Source of the DNA: Proteus columbae
GTDB taxonomy: Bacteria; Pseudomonadota; Gammaproteobacteria; Enterobacterales; Enterobacteriaceae
NCBI RefSeq assembly: GCF_002777965.1
Contig: NZ_NGVR01000007.1
Span: 1-64,000 of the forward strand
Direction: 5' to 3'
DNA length: 64,000 nucleotides
The notes beneath the pieces were generated by a model. The model had not been told where the DNA came from, searched no databases, and saw nothing but the letters and a program-made list of their open reading frames with translations. The position numbers were made by a program, and so were the translations under genes. Shown here one piece after another: positions 23,731-32,481 of this stretch (position 1 is the first letter of the stretch; every line of letters starts with the position of its first letter).

Positions 23731-24264
23731 GTGTTTAACAAAATTCGTACCCATTTGGTTAAAGAGGGGCCTCGTTTTTTACGTTACCCTTTACAAGTTA
23801 CCCCATTTGCTTTGCAACGCGACATCTTAGAACAGTTTTTAAGTTGGCAGTTTCGTGAATCATTAGCTGAAGGTGATTTACACTTTTTAGAAGATAAGTG
23901 GCTAAAAGTTGAGATAAGAGACTTACATTTACAGTGGTTTATCAGTGTTCGTGATGATAAATTAGTGGTCAGTCGCTTAGAAAAAGAAGATGTCAGCTTT
24001 AGCGGAAATGCAAACGATCTTATTTTAATTGCTGCTCGCAAAGAAGATCCTGACACCTTATTTTTCCAACGTCGTCTACAAATTGAGGGTGATACAGAAC
24101 TCGGGTTATATGTTAAGAACCTGATGGATGCAATTGAATTAGACTCAATGCCATCTGTGTTGCGTTTTGGTTTATTACAACTGGCTGAGTTTGTAAAAAG
24201 TGGGCTTCAAGAAGAAAAAGAAGACACTCTGCACAGCCATGAACTGAGCTCAACTTCATGCTAA
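23731..24264 (+). CDS. ubiT: SCP2-domain ubiquinone accessory protein UbiT (YhbT)
   Basis: Lipid-binding SCP2-fold protein needed with UbiU/UbiV for anaerobic ubiquinone synthesis in E. coli. The 177-residue frame starts with GTG, with AGGAG upstream. The conserved block DPDTLFFQRRLQIEGDTELGLYVKNLMDAIEL identifies the family. It is divergent from ubiUV across about 215 bases and overlaps yhbS by seven bases, so the two are an operon. Confidence 0.93.
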   Translation: MFNKIRTHLVKEGPRFLRYPLQVTPFALQRDILEQFLSWQFRESLAEGDLHFLEDKWLKVEIRDLHLQWFISVRDDKLVVSRLEKEDVSFSGNANDLILIAARKEDPDTLFFQRRLQIEGDTELGLYVKNLMDAIELDSMPSVLRFGLLQLAEFVKSGLQEEKEDTLHSHELSSTSC

Positions 24265-24764
24265 TACGTGTTGAAATTCCCGTTGATATTCCTGCAATTG
24301 ATAACCTTTTACGCCAAGCGTTTCCGACAGGTGCTGAAGCTGATTTAGTCGGACATTTACGTGAAGAAGGGTTATTAACATTAGGCATGGTGGCAATTAG
24401 CGATAAGGGCCAATTGATTGGCTATATCGGTTTTACACCTGTTGATATTGATGGAAAAGATTGTCAGTGGGTAGGGCTTGCACCACTTGCTGTTGCACCT
24501 GATTTCCAAAACCAAGGTATTGGACGTCAACTGATTAATGAAGGGCTAGATAGCCTAAATGAATTTGGTTACGGTGCTGTTGTGGTGTTGGGGGAGCCTG
24601 AGTACTATCAAAAATCAGGTTTTATTCCAGCTAAGTCACAAGGCTTACATTGTAAATGGCCTGATACAGAAGATGCTTTTCAGCTTTATGCGTTAGAAAA
24701 TGGCAATGTTGATGATATCCATGGTTTAGTCAACTATTCACCATTGTTTGATCAATTTAGCTAA
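24258..24764 (+). CDS. yhbS: GNAT N-acetyltransferase YhbS
   Basis: A 168-residue GNAT-fold protein; substrate not established from sequence. The acetyl-CoA-binding stretch [21 protein letters not shown] (about 90-110) carries the Q/R-x-x-G-x-G/A motif. The C-terminal [15 protein letters not shown] is typical of YhbS. The start lies inside the ubiT end, as in E. coli, and it converges with yhbQ, ending four bases past that gene's stop. Confidence 0.9.
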   Translation: MLIRVEIPVDIPAIDNLLRQAFPTGAEADLVGHLREEGLLTLGMVAISDKGQLIGYIGFTPVDIDGKDCQWVGLAPLAVAPDFQNQGIGRQLINEGLDSLNEFGYGAVVVLGEPEYYQKSGFIPAKSQGLHCKWPDTEDAFQLYALENGNVDDIHGLVNYSPLFDQFS

Positions 24765-25060
24765 ATTTGTTTATCTTGTATTAAATACAGTGCAATGTCT
24801 GAAGGCTGGTCAATGATCAGCTTTTCTTTTTGCGTCTTTTTCAACTGTTTCAATTGGTATTCAAGTTGAGAAGCACGTTGTCTATTTCCTACCTGACAAT
24901 AAAACTCCAGTAATAAAGGGCCTTTACCTTTCAGTGCTTTAGCACCAGTTCCATTCTGATGTTGTTGAAAACGCCTCTCAACATTTGTTGTGATCCCTGT
25001 ATAAAGAGAACCGAGACGATTTCTAACAATATAGAGTGACCACATTGTCTCCGTCATCAT
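24761..25060 (-). CDS. yhbQ: GIY-YIG domain protein YhbQ
   Basis: A 99-residue single-domain GIY-YIG protein. The motif appears as SLYIV (about 8-12) and LYTGIT (about 18-23), followed by the helix [20 protein letters not shown] with the usual Arg and His, and [10 protein letters not shown]. coli YhbQ is reported to have weak DNA nuclease activity. AAGGAAAAA precedes the first of two adjacent ATG codons. It converges with yhbS with a four-base overlap. Confidence 0.9.
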   Translation of the reverse strand: MMTETMWSLYIVRNRLGSLYTGITTNVERRFQQHQNGTGAKALKGKGPLLLEFYCQVGNRQRASQLEYQLKQLKKTQKEKLIIDQPSDIALYLIQDKQI

Positions 25061-25277
25061 TTTTTCCTTTTCGTGCTACTTTTGCTTTTGATAAATAATA
25101 TTTCTTAATTTTTTAAGTGAGTAATTTATCGCTTTATTAAAATGAAATCTATTAGATATATCAATATGTTGTGAAATATTTGTGACAATAGATTCTATCA
25201 TTAAAAAAATGACATTCAATTTTTTTGAAAATGAACAGCAATTATTGCTAATTTTAAAGTTAAACTAAAGCGCATAA

Positions 25278-25293
25278 TATGATCCACATCACA
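25278..25293 (+). promoter_or_regulatory. CRP-like operator
   Basis: TATGATCCACATCACA differs at only three positions from the 16-base core TGTGATCTAGATCACA of the CRP consensus. It lies 53 bases before the BhsA-like gene start. Binding is inferred only. Confidence 0.45.
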
Positions 25294-25345
25294 GAGAGAC
25301 ACTCCGCGATACCTAGCAAAAATTAGAATTTATTTGGAGTTTATT

Positions 25346-25597
25346 ATGAAAAAATCTACATTAATCGCTGCTACATTAGCTTTAAGTGCTATTTCATTCG
25401 GTTCAATCGCATCTGATAGCGTATCAAAAAGTCCTTCAGTGAATGGTGAGTATATCACAATCACAGGTAGCGATACTTTAGATGGTTTAACAACTAAGAT
25501 TGCCCAAATCGCAAAAGATGAAGGTGCAAAAGGCTTTAAAGTTGTAGGTGCAACAGGTGATGATTACCTTACTGTAAATGCTGAAATTTATCGTTAA
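25346..25597 (+). CDS. small YdgH/BhsA/McbA-like periplasmic protein
   Basis: An 83-residue exported protein: signal peptide MKKSTLIAATLALSAISFGSIAS (cleavage near residue 23) followed by one DUF1471 domain, recognisable from the ending AKDEGAKGFKVVGATGDDYLTVNAEIYR. E. coli members (BhsA, McbA, YhcN) are stress-linked envelope proteins. The start at 25346 is set by TTTGGAG 6-12 bases upstream and by the signal peptide. Which E. coli paralogue it equals cannot be decided. Confidence 0.85.
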   Translation: MKKSTLIAATLALSAISFGSIASDSVSKSPSVNGEYITITGSDTLDGLTTKIAQIAKDEGAKGFKVVGATGDDYLTVNAEIYR

Positions 25598-25711
25598 TTT
25601 AAACTATTTCCGATAAATAACCTGTAATAAGAGACACGCGGTAAGACGCTCGTTTTGGTGATATAATTATCAACTAAACAGCGTCTCTTTTTGTATCTAT
25701 ACAGGTATGTT

Positions 25712-26152
25712 ATGTCTTCTCTAGACTCGATCAAAATAATTAAACAATACATGAGCAATAACCATGTTTTTACCTTATGTACCACACGTTCATTGGGTGA
25801 TATTTGGTGTGCTAATTGTTTTTATTGGTTTGATGAAAATCAGATGAGGCTTGTTTTTCTTTCTGAAAAGAAAACACGGCATGCTCAAATGATGCAGGAA
25901 AACTTATTAGTTGCAGGAAGTGTTAGTACGCAAGAAATTGCTGTCTCAGATTTACAAGGGATCCAATTTACTGGAACTGTTTCTTTACTGACAGGTAAGG
26001 ACGACATCAACGCAAGAAAACAGTATTGTTTACGTTTTCCTGTCGCATTAGCCGCCATCCATGTGCCTTTATGGGAGCTACAATTGCAAGAAATTAAGAT
26101 GGTGAATAATCAATTGGGTTTTGGTACTAAGCTCTATTGGCAACGTGATTAA
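25712..26152 (+). CDS. yhbP: YhbP family protein (UPF0306, FMN-binding-split-barrel-like)
   Basis: A 146-residue cytosolic protein resembling E. coli YhbP, a pyridoxamine-phosphate-oxidase-like split barrel of unknown role. Shared landmarks are WCANCFYWFDE, SEKKTRHAQMM, GIQFTGTV, ARKQYCLRFPVA and the ending LGFGTKLYWQRD. The start at ATG 25712 matches the family N-terminus and has AGGT just upstream; a longer frame would begin at 25691. It belongs to the yhb neighbourhood, which supports the name. Confidence 0.87.
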   Translation: MSSLDSIKIIKQYMSNNHVFTLCTTRSLGDIWCANCFYWFDENQMRLVFLSEKKTRHAQMMQENLLVAGSVSTQEIAVSDLQGIQFTGTVSLLTGKDDINARKQYCLRFPVALAAIHVPLWELQLQEIKMVNNQLGFGTKLYWQRD

Positions 26153-26175
26153 ACTGATTTTTTCTTAACTTTCTG

Positions 26176-26538
26176 CTATTCCCAAAAGTAATGGTTTTTC
26201 TGCTCCCATCCTTTTAAAGACATACATGAGGTATAGAAGGTTTTTCTGTCTTCTTGATTAATGTCTTCAACATAACTTTCTGTCATTGGGACACGTTCAG
26301 TGTAGGTTTTTTTATCCCCACAGTGGTCTTTATCGTCTTTACGACACGTTTTTTGTACATCACGATAGACTGTACGTTGTAGCACTTCTTTGCGAATAGG
26401 GTAGCGAGTATTGGCATCGAATTCACAAAGCATTTTAGCTTCCTGTAATGTGTAATCTGATGCACCTTTAGGTTCCCAAGTACTGCTACAACCCGAAAGT
26501 AAAATTATTGAAAACAAAGGAAAAAGTGCTAATTTCAT
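26176..26538 (-). CDS. hypothetical lipoprotein
   Basis: A 120-residue predicted lipoprotein. The start at 26538 gives a compact signal peptide, MKLALFPLFSIILLSGCSS, with lipobox LSGC (Cys17); a longer frame from 26607 would put a second hydrophobic stretch in front. The mature part is polar with five Cys residues (including TCRKDDKDHCGDKK), which could form disulfides in the periplasm. I do not recognise a named family. It ends 24 bases past yhbP, convergent. Confidence 0.7.
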   Translation of the reverse strand: MKLALFPLFSIILLSGCSSTWEPKGASDYTLQEAKMLCEFDANTRYPIRKEVLQRTVYRDVQKTCRKDDKDHCGDKKTYTERVPMTESYVEDINQEDRKTFYTSCMSLKGWEQKNHYFWE

Positions 26539-26717
26539 ATCAAATATCATCATAAAAAGAATAGTTAAGAGAGTTAATAATAAAACAAAACTAATCACTT
26601 TGACCATCTTTTTTGAAAATGATTCGCATTTGATAACAGGGGTGATTAAGTAAGTATTTGGATAACCCGCTACTGGATAAAATGTATATAACGACTAATA
26701 TCGTAAGATTTAGTGAA

Positions 26718-27368
26718 TTATATGATACTAATTAATGCTCCTTTTGTTACTTCATGGCAAAGTCTTTGGATACTATTATCTTCAGCCATGACTTTCAGAT
26801 AATCAGTTATGAGGGTTTCACTTGCACATGCTATTGCAAAACAAGTGAGTCTTCTTTTCCATTCAGCATTGCAATCAGCAAGCATCATTTGACGACATTT
26901 AATTAAATTAAAATCTGTATAATTTAGAGGTTCTAATCTTCGGCGGTCGTATATATAGTTACAGGCCATTATTGACATTCTAGTATGTAACGCTTCATCC
27001 AAAAGGGCTTCGGACATTACATCCTGTAATTCCACTCTATTTATCGAATTTATTGGCGGACGTTTTATAATATCTTCACAGGCAGGAGTGACGACATCGC
27101 ATTCTATATAGATTGTTTTTAGGTTATAAACACCCCATGCATAAGATAAGCAACGGCTTTTAATATCTTGAGATGCTTCTCTCCATGCATCATGGTTTCG
27201 AAATGGTAGCAACGATTCGCTAAAATCACTCTTTGACGATTCAAAAGCTAATTCAGAATAGTCAGCGTGTTTATTGTTTACTGCTGCGCGGTTTTTCCAG
27301 AGTGCAGAAAGTTTTTTCAGCATCAATGAAACATTTTCACTATCTGGTATTACAGAATCCTTCGTCAT
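26718..27368 (-). pseudogene. AurF-like diiron oxygenase, C-terminally truncated
   Basis: The 216-residue frame resembles p-aminobenzoate N-oxygenase (AurF) proteins, which oxidise aryl amines with a diiron centre. Predicted ligands are Glu89 (IYIECDVVTP), Glu125 and His128 (LLDEALHTR) and Glu184 (CASETLITDY); their spacing closely follows AurF Glu101, Glu136/His139 and Glu196. The remaining ligand motif (His-x3-Glu-x2-His in AurF) should begin near residue 211, exactly where this frame stops (GALISII). Family members usually exceed 300 residues. It follows an equally broken MFS gene. Without the last motif it is probably inactive. Confidence 0.6.
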
Positions 27369-27395
27369 AATTAATTCCTTTTAAATATTAATTTC

Positions 27396-28190
27396 CTATT
27401 TATTTTCTACGCGAATAAAACTCATAAAAATGGCACCTATAAGTGCGAAAATAGAAGAAATTATTAACGTATATTCCCATTGGGCCTCATCTAATAATTT
27501 TCCATAGAAGACAGCAGATAGCGCACTACCCAGATAAAAGGCAAGTTGTCGTATGCTTGTAGATAAAAACATTCTCTCCTTGGCAAAGCCTGTAATTGCA
27601 AGAGTATCTAATAATGGCATTAGGCAATAGTTGAGGAACAGCCTAATAAAATAGAGTGAGGTGAAAATGATTAACGGCATATTATATGAGGCTAGATAGA
27701 GGCATAACGCAGTTAATATACCTACAATAATAATAGTTGGTTTTAGAGGGAAGTTTTTAACCAAAAGTGGGGCACATAATGCACCAATGATACTAACAAT
27801 TTTATCCCCTCCCATTATTAAGGCAATTTCACTTACCTTTATAGAGTAAGCCTGGCTAATCACAATATTTACAAATCGAAAAATGAGAGTAACAGAGGCT
27901 CCTAGAAGTAGTGATGCAACGAATAGAGCGATGAAATTATTCCACTCCATATTGTTATCCCAAGTAAATTTTCTAACATCTCGTTCAGGTTCTGAGATAT
28001 CTTGGATAGATTTCGCACGAAAATAAATCATTAGAAGAGAAACTATAAAAGATATAATGAGAAGCCCTTGGTAATTGGTTAATGCTGTTGCTGGAGAATA
28101 ATAGGTTACTAAGCTGGTTGCTACTGAACCCATCATGTTGCGATAAGAAAGTGGCGTACAATAGGATCGAAATGTTTAATCCCTCCAAAC
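27396..28190 (-). pseudogene. MFS transporter, N-terminal half missing
   Basis: An open frame (27396-28136) encodes about 246 residues that look like the C-terminal six helices of a major facilitator transporter plus the central loop. The frame stays readable a little further upstream (to about 28180: SYCTPLSYRN before MMGSVATSLV), where a stop and AT-rich non-coding DNA replace the expected first six helices. An ATG at 28183 in another frame gives only MFGGIKHFDPIVRHFLIAT and then stops. Best read as a 5'-truncated remnant upstream of the broken oxygenase gene. Confidence 0.65.
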
Positions 28191-28381
28191 ATTGTTATAT
28201 CCTTTATTTTATTTCTTAAATTGTAATTTTTATTAGTAGATGTTTTAATTTTAATTCTATTTAAATATATTAAATGCAGTTTAATTGGTTTTATTTTTAT
28301 TGGTTTTTTTAATTGTTTTTACTTGAATTTATATGAGTGCTATTAATTAAATGTAAATAATGTAAATAATGTAAATAAGAA

Positions 28382-28408
28382 AAAAGCCCATTATAAAAAT
28401 GGGCTTTT
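28382..28408 (-). terminator. terminator after the 69-residue gene of the nrdDG end
   Basis: AAAAGCCCATT pairs with ATGGGCTTTT around a TATAA loop. Read leftward it ends in GGGCTTTTTTC, directly after the stop of the small gene at 28414. Confidence 0.85.
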
Positions 28409-28413
28409 AGGTG

Positions 28414-28623
28414 TTACTCAAATGATGAAAGGTTTTTTTCTATCTCAGCATCTATTTCAGTATGCTGGAGATGTTTAGCACCAAGTTTCTTTTTCAATTC
28501 GGTGCCTAGCTTCACGAGTTGATCTCGATTCGCTTTAGATTGCTTTTTGCCCCATTTTTTTAAATGGTAGTTCAGTTCATGATCTTCAGAAAAGCTTACA
28601 TATTTGTTATCACTTAAAGGCAT
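28414..28623 (-). CDS. conserved small hydrophilic protein
   Basis: A 69-residue, highly charged (Lys/Glu-rich) protein with no membrane segment or signal peptide; predicted mostly helical. GGAGG lies 5-9 bases before the ATG, a strong ribosome-binding site, and a terminator follows the stop, so it looks like a real gene. It lies 27 bases downstream of nrdG and may be co-transcribed with it. I do not recognise the family. Confidence 0.65.
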   Translation of the reverse strand: MPLSDNKYVSFSEDHELNYHLKKWGKKQSKANRDQLVKLGTELKKKLGAKHLQHTEIDAEIEKNLSSFE

Positions 28624-28649
28624 ACATCCTCCAGTTAATTCGATGTGTA

Positions 28650-29114
28650 TTACTTCAACTTGTGGATCACCTGATTACTACTACCGCGCCATAGTAATGC
28701 GGGATCATAAAGTTCTTGTATGAACTTCCCATCAATCAGTACGTTAATATAGTTAACGACTTCTTGCTGCTCTGGGGTTAAGTCAGCCAGTAAGTAGCCA
28801 GTCCAAACCCAAATATCTTTCTCAGGGCATTCCGTTTTAACGCGTTTTACCAATTTAAATATAGCTGAAAGATTTTGAGGGTGTAAGGGATCGCCACCTG
28901 AAAGTGATAATCCTTGACGTTTAATACGAGTGTCTTGAAGATCAGCAATGATCTGGTCTTCCATTTCTTGGGTAAACGGTTTACCGGACGTTAATGACCA
29001 CGTTGATTTGTTATAACAGCCTCGGCATTGGTGTATGCACCCTGAAACAAACAGGGTGCAACGTGTACCTTCACCATTAACAACATCAACAGGGTAATAT
29101 TGATGGTAATTCAC
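28650..29114 (-). CDS. nrdG: anaerobic ribonucleotide reductase activase
   Basis: Radical-SAM enzyme that installs the glycyl radical on NrdD. The 154 residues start with GTG (MNYHQYYPVDVVNGEGTRCTLF) as in E. coli. The [4Fe-4S] motif is CIHQCRGC (a CxxxCxxC). The SAM-binding GGDP occurs in SLSGGDPLHPQN. It starts four bases after the nrdD stop, so the two are co-transcribed. Confidence 0.97.
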   Translation of the reverse strand: MNYHQYYPVDVVNGEGTRCTLFVSGCIHQCRGCYNKSTWSLTSGKPFTQEMEDQIIADLQDTRIKRQGLSLSGGDPLHPQNLSAIFKLVKRVKTECPEKDIWVWTGYLLADLTPEQQEVVNYINVLIDGKFIQELYDPALLWRGSSNQVIHKLK

Positions 29115-29118
29115 ACTC

Positions 29119-31257
29119 TTAACCTAACTGACCATTTGCCAGATGTTTCACACGACGTTTAACTTCTTCTTGTTTGCCTGCATTAAATGGGCGTGAGTCT
29201 GGACTACCTAAATATCCACATACACGACGAATAACAGACACTCTTGCAGGGTTATGATTACCACAACGTGGGCAAGTAAATCCTTTGCTAGTACAAGAGA
29301 ATTCGCCGGTATATCCACAATCGTAACATTCATCAATTGGGGTATTTGTGCCGTAGTAAGGAACACGGGTATAGCTATAATCCCACACATCCTCTAACGC
29401 TTTAAGGTTATGTTGTAAGTTTGGATATTCGCCATAGCAAATGAAACCACCATTTGCTAATGGAGGATAAGGTGCTTCAAAATCCAGTTTGTCGTATGGG
29501 TTTACTTTTTTCTCAACATCTAAGTGGAAGCTATTGGTGTAATAACCTTTATCTGTCACACCCGGCAAAATACCGAATTCAGCAGCATCTAAACGGCAAA
29601 AACGGTCACATAAGTTTTCACTTGGTGTGCTGTAAAGGCTAAAGCCATAACCTGTTTCTGCTTTCCATTGATCTGTTGCTTCACGTAGACGATTGATAAT
29701 CGCCACCGCTTTTTCTCTTAAGGTTTCGTCGTCAAAAACGTGTGTTTGAGTACCAAACAGCGCATTAATGGTTTCATGAACACCGATATAACCAAGAGAA
29801 ATTGAGGCTCTGCCATTTTTAAAGATTTCAGCCACGTTATCATCTGCTTTCAAGCGAACACCGCAAGCACCTTCCATATAAAGGATAGGGGCAACACGCG
29901 CTTTGACATTTTCTAAACGAGCAATACGTGTCATCAGTGCTTTTTTCGCTAATTCAAGGCGAGAGTCAAGCAGTGACCAGAATGTCGTTTCATCACCTTT
30001 TGCTTCAATAGCAATACGCGGTAGATTTAGGCTGATAACGCCTAAGTTATTACGACCCTCGTGGATCATCTCACCGTTTTCTTCATAAACACCTAAGAAG
30101 CTACGGCAACCCATTGGGGTTTTAAATGATCCCGTCACTTTCACAACTTGATCGTAATTTAAGATATCGGGATACATGCGTTTACTTGCACATTCAAGGG
30201 CAAGTTGTTTGATATCGTAATTAGGATCACCAAACTTATGGTTTAAGCCATCTTTAATGGCAAAAACGAGTTTAGGGAAAACGGCCGTTTTACGGTTTTT
30301 GCCTAAACCTGCCATACGGTTTTCAAGAATAGAGCGTTGAATTAAACGTGCTTCTTTTGATGTACCAAGACCAAAACCAAAGGTGACAAATGGGGTTTGT
30401 CCATTAGCGGTATGCAGTGTGTTAACTTCATACTCCAAAGATTGGAATGCGTCGTAACACTCTTTTTCAGTGCGTGCAGTTGCATAGGCTTCTTTGTCAG
30501 CAATCTGCCATTCTTCTGCCACTTTATAGTGTTTGTCATAACTTGATTTTACAAATGGCGCTAATACTTCATCGATACGATTTATCGTTGTACCACCATA
30601 AATATGGCTTGCCACTTGTGCGATAATTTGTGCAGTTACTGCTGTTGCTGTTGAAATAGATTTAGGGGGTTCTATTTCTGCATTTCCCATTTTAAAACCA
30701 TTGTTTAACATGCCTTTAAGGTCAATTAGCATACAGTTAAACATAGGGAAAAACGGTGAATAATCGAGATCATGATAATGAATTTCACCACGCTCATGAG
30801 CGAGTACCACATCTCTTGGCAGGATATGCAATTTTGCGTAATGTTTAGCCACAATACCCGCAAGTAAATCACGCTGGGTAGGGATAACCTTACTGTCTTT
30901 ATTCGCATTTTCATGAAGAATAGAGACATCACTTTGTTCGATAAGACCTCGGATTTCCTGAGTTAGTCTTCCACGTTGCTCACGAGCAACATCTCGGTCA
31001 TGACGGTATTCAATATAGGCTCTGGCGACATCTTTATGTTCGCCAGCCATCAGCTGATTTTCTACGGCGTCTTGGATCTCACGGATATCGACATTCGAAC
31101 GTCCTGCGAGAGATTGTGAAACGGATTGAGCGACGGATACGCAATAATCATCATCAGTGATCTCACAAGCTACGGCGGCTCTTTTGATAGCATCGCTGAT
31201 GCGGGTTTGGTCAAAAGAGACTTTACATCCGTCTCGTTTTATCACTATGGTTTTCAC
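29119..31257 (-). CDS. nrdD: anaerobic ribonucleoside-triphosphate reductase
   Basis: Glycyl-radical class III reductase that makes dNTPs without oxygen. The 712 residues match the usual length. An N-terminal ATP-cone (about 1-95, VIKRDGCKVSFDQTRI) handles allosteric control. The Zn site is CYDCGYTGEFSC with CPRC (about 645-665). The glycyl-radical loop RVCGYLGSPDSRPFNAGKQEE lies near the C-terminus. It starts at GTG 31257 with AAGGAG upstream. NrdR boxes and an FNR-type site lie in its promoter region. Confidence 0.97.
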   Translation of the reverse strand: MKTIVIKRDGCKVSFDQTRISDAIKRAAVACEITDDDYCVSVAQSVSQSLAGRSNVDIREIQDAVENQLMAGEHKDVARAYIEYRHDRDVAREQRGRLTQEIRGLIEQSDVSILHENANKDSKVIPTQRDLLAGIVAKHYAKLHILPRDVVLAHERGEIHYHDLDYSPFFPMFNCMLIDLKGMLNNGFKMGNAEIEPPKSISTATAVTAQIIAQVASHIYGGTTINRIDEVLAPFVKSSYDKHYKVAEEWQIADKEAYATARTEKECYDAFQSLEYEVNTLHTANGQTPFVTFGFGLGTSKEARLIQRSILENRMAGLGKNRKTAVFPKLVFAIKDGLNHKFGDPNYDIKQLALECASKRMYPDILNYDQVVKVTGSFKTPMGCRSFLGVYEENGEMIHEGRNNLGVISLNLPRIAIEAKGDETTFWSLLDSRLELAKKALMTRIARLENVKARVAPILYMEGACGVRLKADDNVAEIFKNGRASISLGYIGVHETINALFGTQTHVFDDETLREKAVAIINRLREATDQWKAETGYGFSLYSTPSENLCDRFCRLDAAEFGILPGVTDKGYYTNSFHLDVEKKVNPYDKLDFEAPYPPLANGGFICYGEYPNLQHNLKALEDVWDYSYTRVPYYGTNTPIDECYDCGYTGEFSCTSKGFTCPRCGNHNPARVSVIRRVCGYLGSPDSRPFNAGKQEEVKRRVKHLANGQLG

Positions 31258-31352
31258 AATCTTGCTCCTTAACTATTTATCCACAGGCTCAAATCCCATA
31301 AAAACAGGTGATGGCACAGCATTCAGGCTTATTGTGGATAAGATGTGTATAA

Positions 31353-31400
31353 TTACTATATGTTGTAGTTCGGTATGTATTAAAGCACAATATATAGTAA
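31353..31400 (-). promoter_or_regulatory. paired NrdR boxes upstream of nrdD
   Basis: Two 16-base elements fit the NrdR consensus acaCwAtATaTwGtgt: TTACTATATGTTGTAG (31353-31368) and GCACAATATATAGTAA (31385-31400). Their starts are 32 bases apart, three helical turns, the arrangement known for NrdR targets. They lie 96-143 bases before the nrdD start. Confidence 0.75.
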
Positions 31401-31427
31401 TTGAAAGGGAAATAATCGTCATTAAAA

Positions 31428-31441
31428 CTGATCTACATCAA
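31428..31441 (-). promoter_or_regulatory. FNR-type operator upstream of nrdD
   Basis: CTGATCTACATCAA matches the FNR consensus TTGATnnnnATCAA at nine of ten defined bases. It lies 171-184 bases before nrdD. FNR activation of nrdDG under anaerobiosis is established in E. coli. Confidence 0.65.
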
Positions 31442-31540
31442 GGTATTTTTGCTACATCAGGTATCAAGAGGGATTGGTAGAATTGTAAATATGTGCCAAA
31501 AACAGAAGTGATAAATTATTCATCAAAAAGTGAGAACATA

Positions 31541-31579
31541 AAAAAAGCAAAGTGCTCATAAAGGAACCTTTGCTTTTTT
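31541..31579 (-). terminator. ridA terminator
   Basis: AAAAAAGCAAAG (31541-31552) pairs perfectly with CTTTGCTTTTTT (31568-31579). T-runs occur in both directions; it directly follows the ridA stop read leftward. Confidence 0.85.
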
Positions 31580-31601
31580 ATGGCTTACTATTGAAGCGAA
31601 A

Positions 31602-31988
31602 TTAACGGATAGCGATAACTTCTATCTCTACTTTTGCATCTTTTGGCAAACGTGCAACTTCAACACAAGAGCGAGCAGGGAATGCAGCGTTATGCTCTTT
31701 GAAGAATGCTTCATAAGCAGCATTGATTGTACCGAAATCATTTAAATCTTTTACAAAAACAGTGGTTTTGATGATATTAGCAACAGTTAAACCCGCTTTT
31801 TCAATGATTGCTTTTACGTTTTCTAAAGATTGACGAGCTTGTTCTGCTGCATTATCAGAAACAAATTCACCGGTTGCAGGATCAACAGGTAATTGACCTG
31901 AAGTGATCACTAAGTTACCTAAATCAACACCTTGTACATAAGGGCCGATCGCTGCTGGGGCTTTATCGGTATTAATTTCGTAAGACAT
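31602..31988 (-). CDS. ridA: 2-iminobutanoate/2-iminopropanoate deaminase RidA
   Basis: Hydrolyses reactive enamine/imine intermediates made by PLP dehydratases such as threonine dehydratase. The 128 residues match the family length. Landmarks are APAAIGPYVQG, TSGQLPVDPATGEFV, the substrate-binding Arg in FPARSCVEVARLPKDA and the ending KVEIEVIAIR. GGAG precedes the ATG. In E. coli ridA lies next to pyrI; here the Septu-like pair separates them. Confidence 0.96.
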   Translation of the reverse strand: MSYEINTDKAPAAIGPYVQGVDLGNLVITSGQLPVDPATGEFVSDNAAEQARQSLENVKAIIEKAGLTVANIIKTTVFVKDLNDFGTINAAYEAFFKEHNAAFPARSCVEVARLPKDAKVEIEVIAIR

Positions 31989-32481
31989 GTAGAACTCCTG
32001 TTTTTATAAGATTAACGCTAACATTCGATTAGTGTGGCGCTATTATAGCCAGTGCTTTAGGTTAGCAATATGACAGATGTCAGGCTTTATCATAAAGTCT
32101 GCAATTATAAAAAGAAAACGAACTCATGTAATTACTTCATTTTAATATGTGTTTTTACCTGAATAAATGGGCATTTTAGAGAAAAATTTTTCATAAAAAT
32201 GAATTACATGTAAATTTCATTTTTCAAAAATATCCCATTTATGCTTTTAGAGAGGAATTATTCTTTTTTGCTTAAAAAGTTTATGTCTTTTTGAAAAAGT
32301 GTATCTATAAATAATCACAATAAAGAAGATATTATTTTGATAGATGACTGTTTTAGATTGCAACTATTAATATTTAATAAAAAACAACAAATTATCTATG
32401 TTAAAGGACAGATTTGATATAATCTTTGGTAAGTGAATATAGGCTGGAGTATTTGATTGATTTAGAGAAAAGAAGGTGTTT
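31989..32481. other. AT-rich gap between ridA and the ATPase gene
   Basis: These 493 bases hold no gene I can support. Two related elements occur: CATGTAATTACTTCATTTT (32125-32143) and CATGTAAATTTCATTTTT (32207-32224). The second is part of an inverted repeat (AAAAATGAA at 32195-32203 with TTCATTTTT at 32216-32224). They may be binding sites for a regulator of the rightward defence pair; this is inference. Confidence 0.4.

Larger units (their letters stand above)
31258..31601. other. nrdD upstream region (344 bases)
   Basis: No gene is seen. The stretch holds the nrdD ribosome-binding site (AAGGAG), the NrdR box pair, the FNR-type site and, at its right end, the ridA terminator. Confidence 0.6.

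Noticed and set aside
25630-25696. terminator between the BhsA-like gene and yhbP
   Set aside because: AGAGACACGC and GCGTCTCT pair only imperfectly over a loop of nearly 50 bases, although a T-run follows.
27985-28188. 67-codon leftward frame overlapping the MFS fragment start
   Set aside because: Its protein has no membrane-transporter character and lies out of frame with the clear MFS sequence; it is a shadow of the truncated gene.
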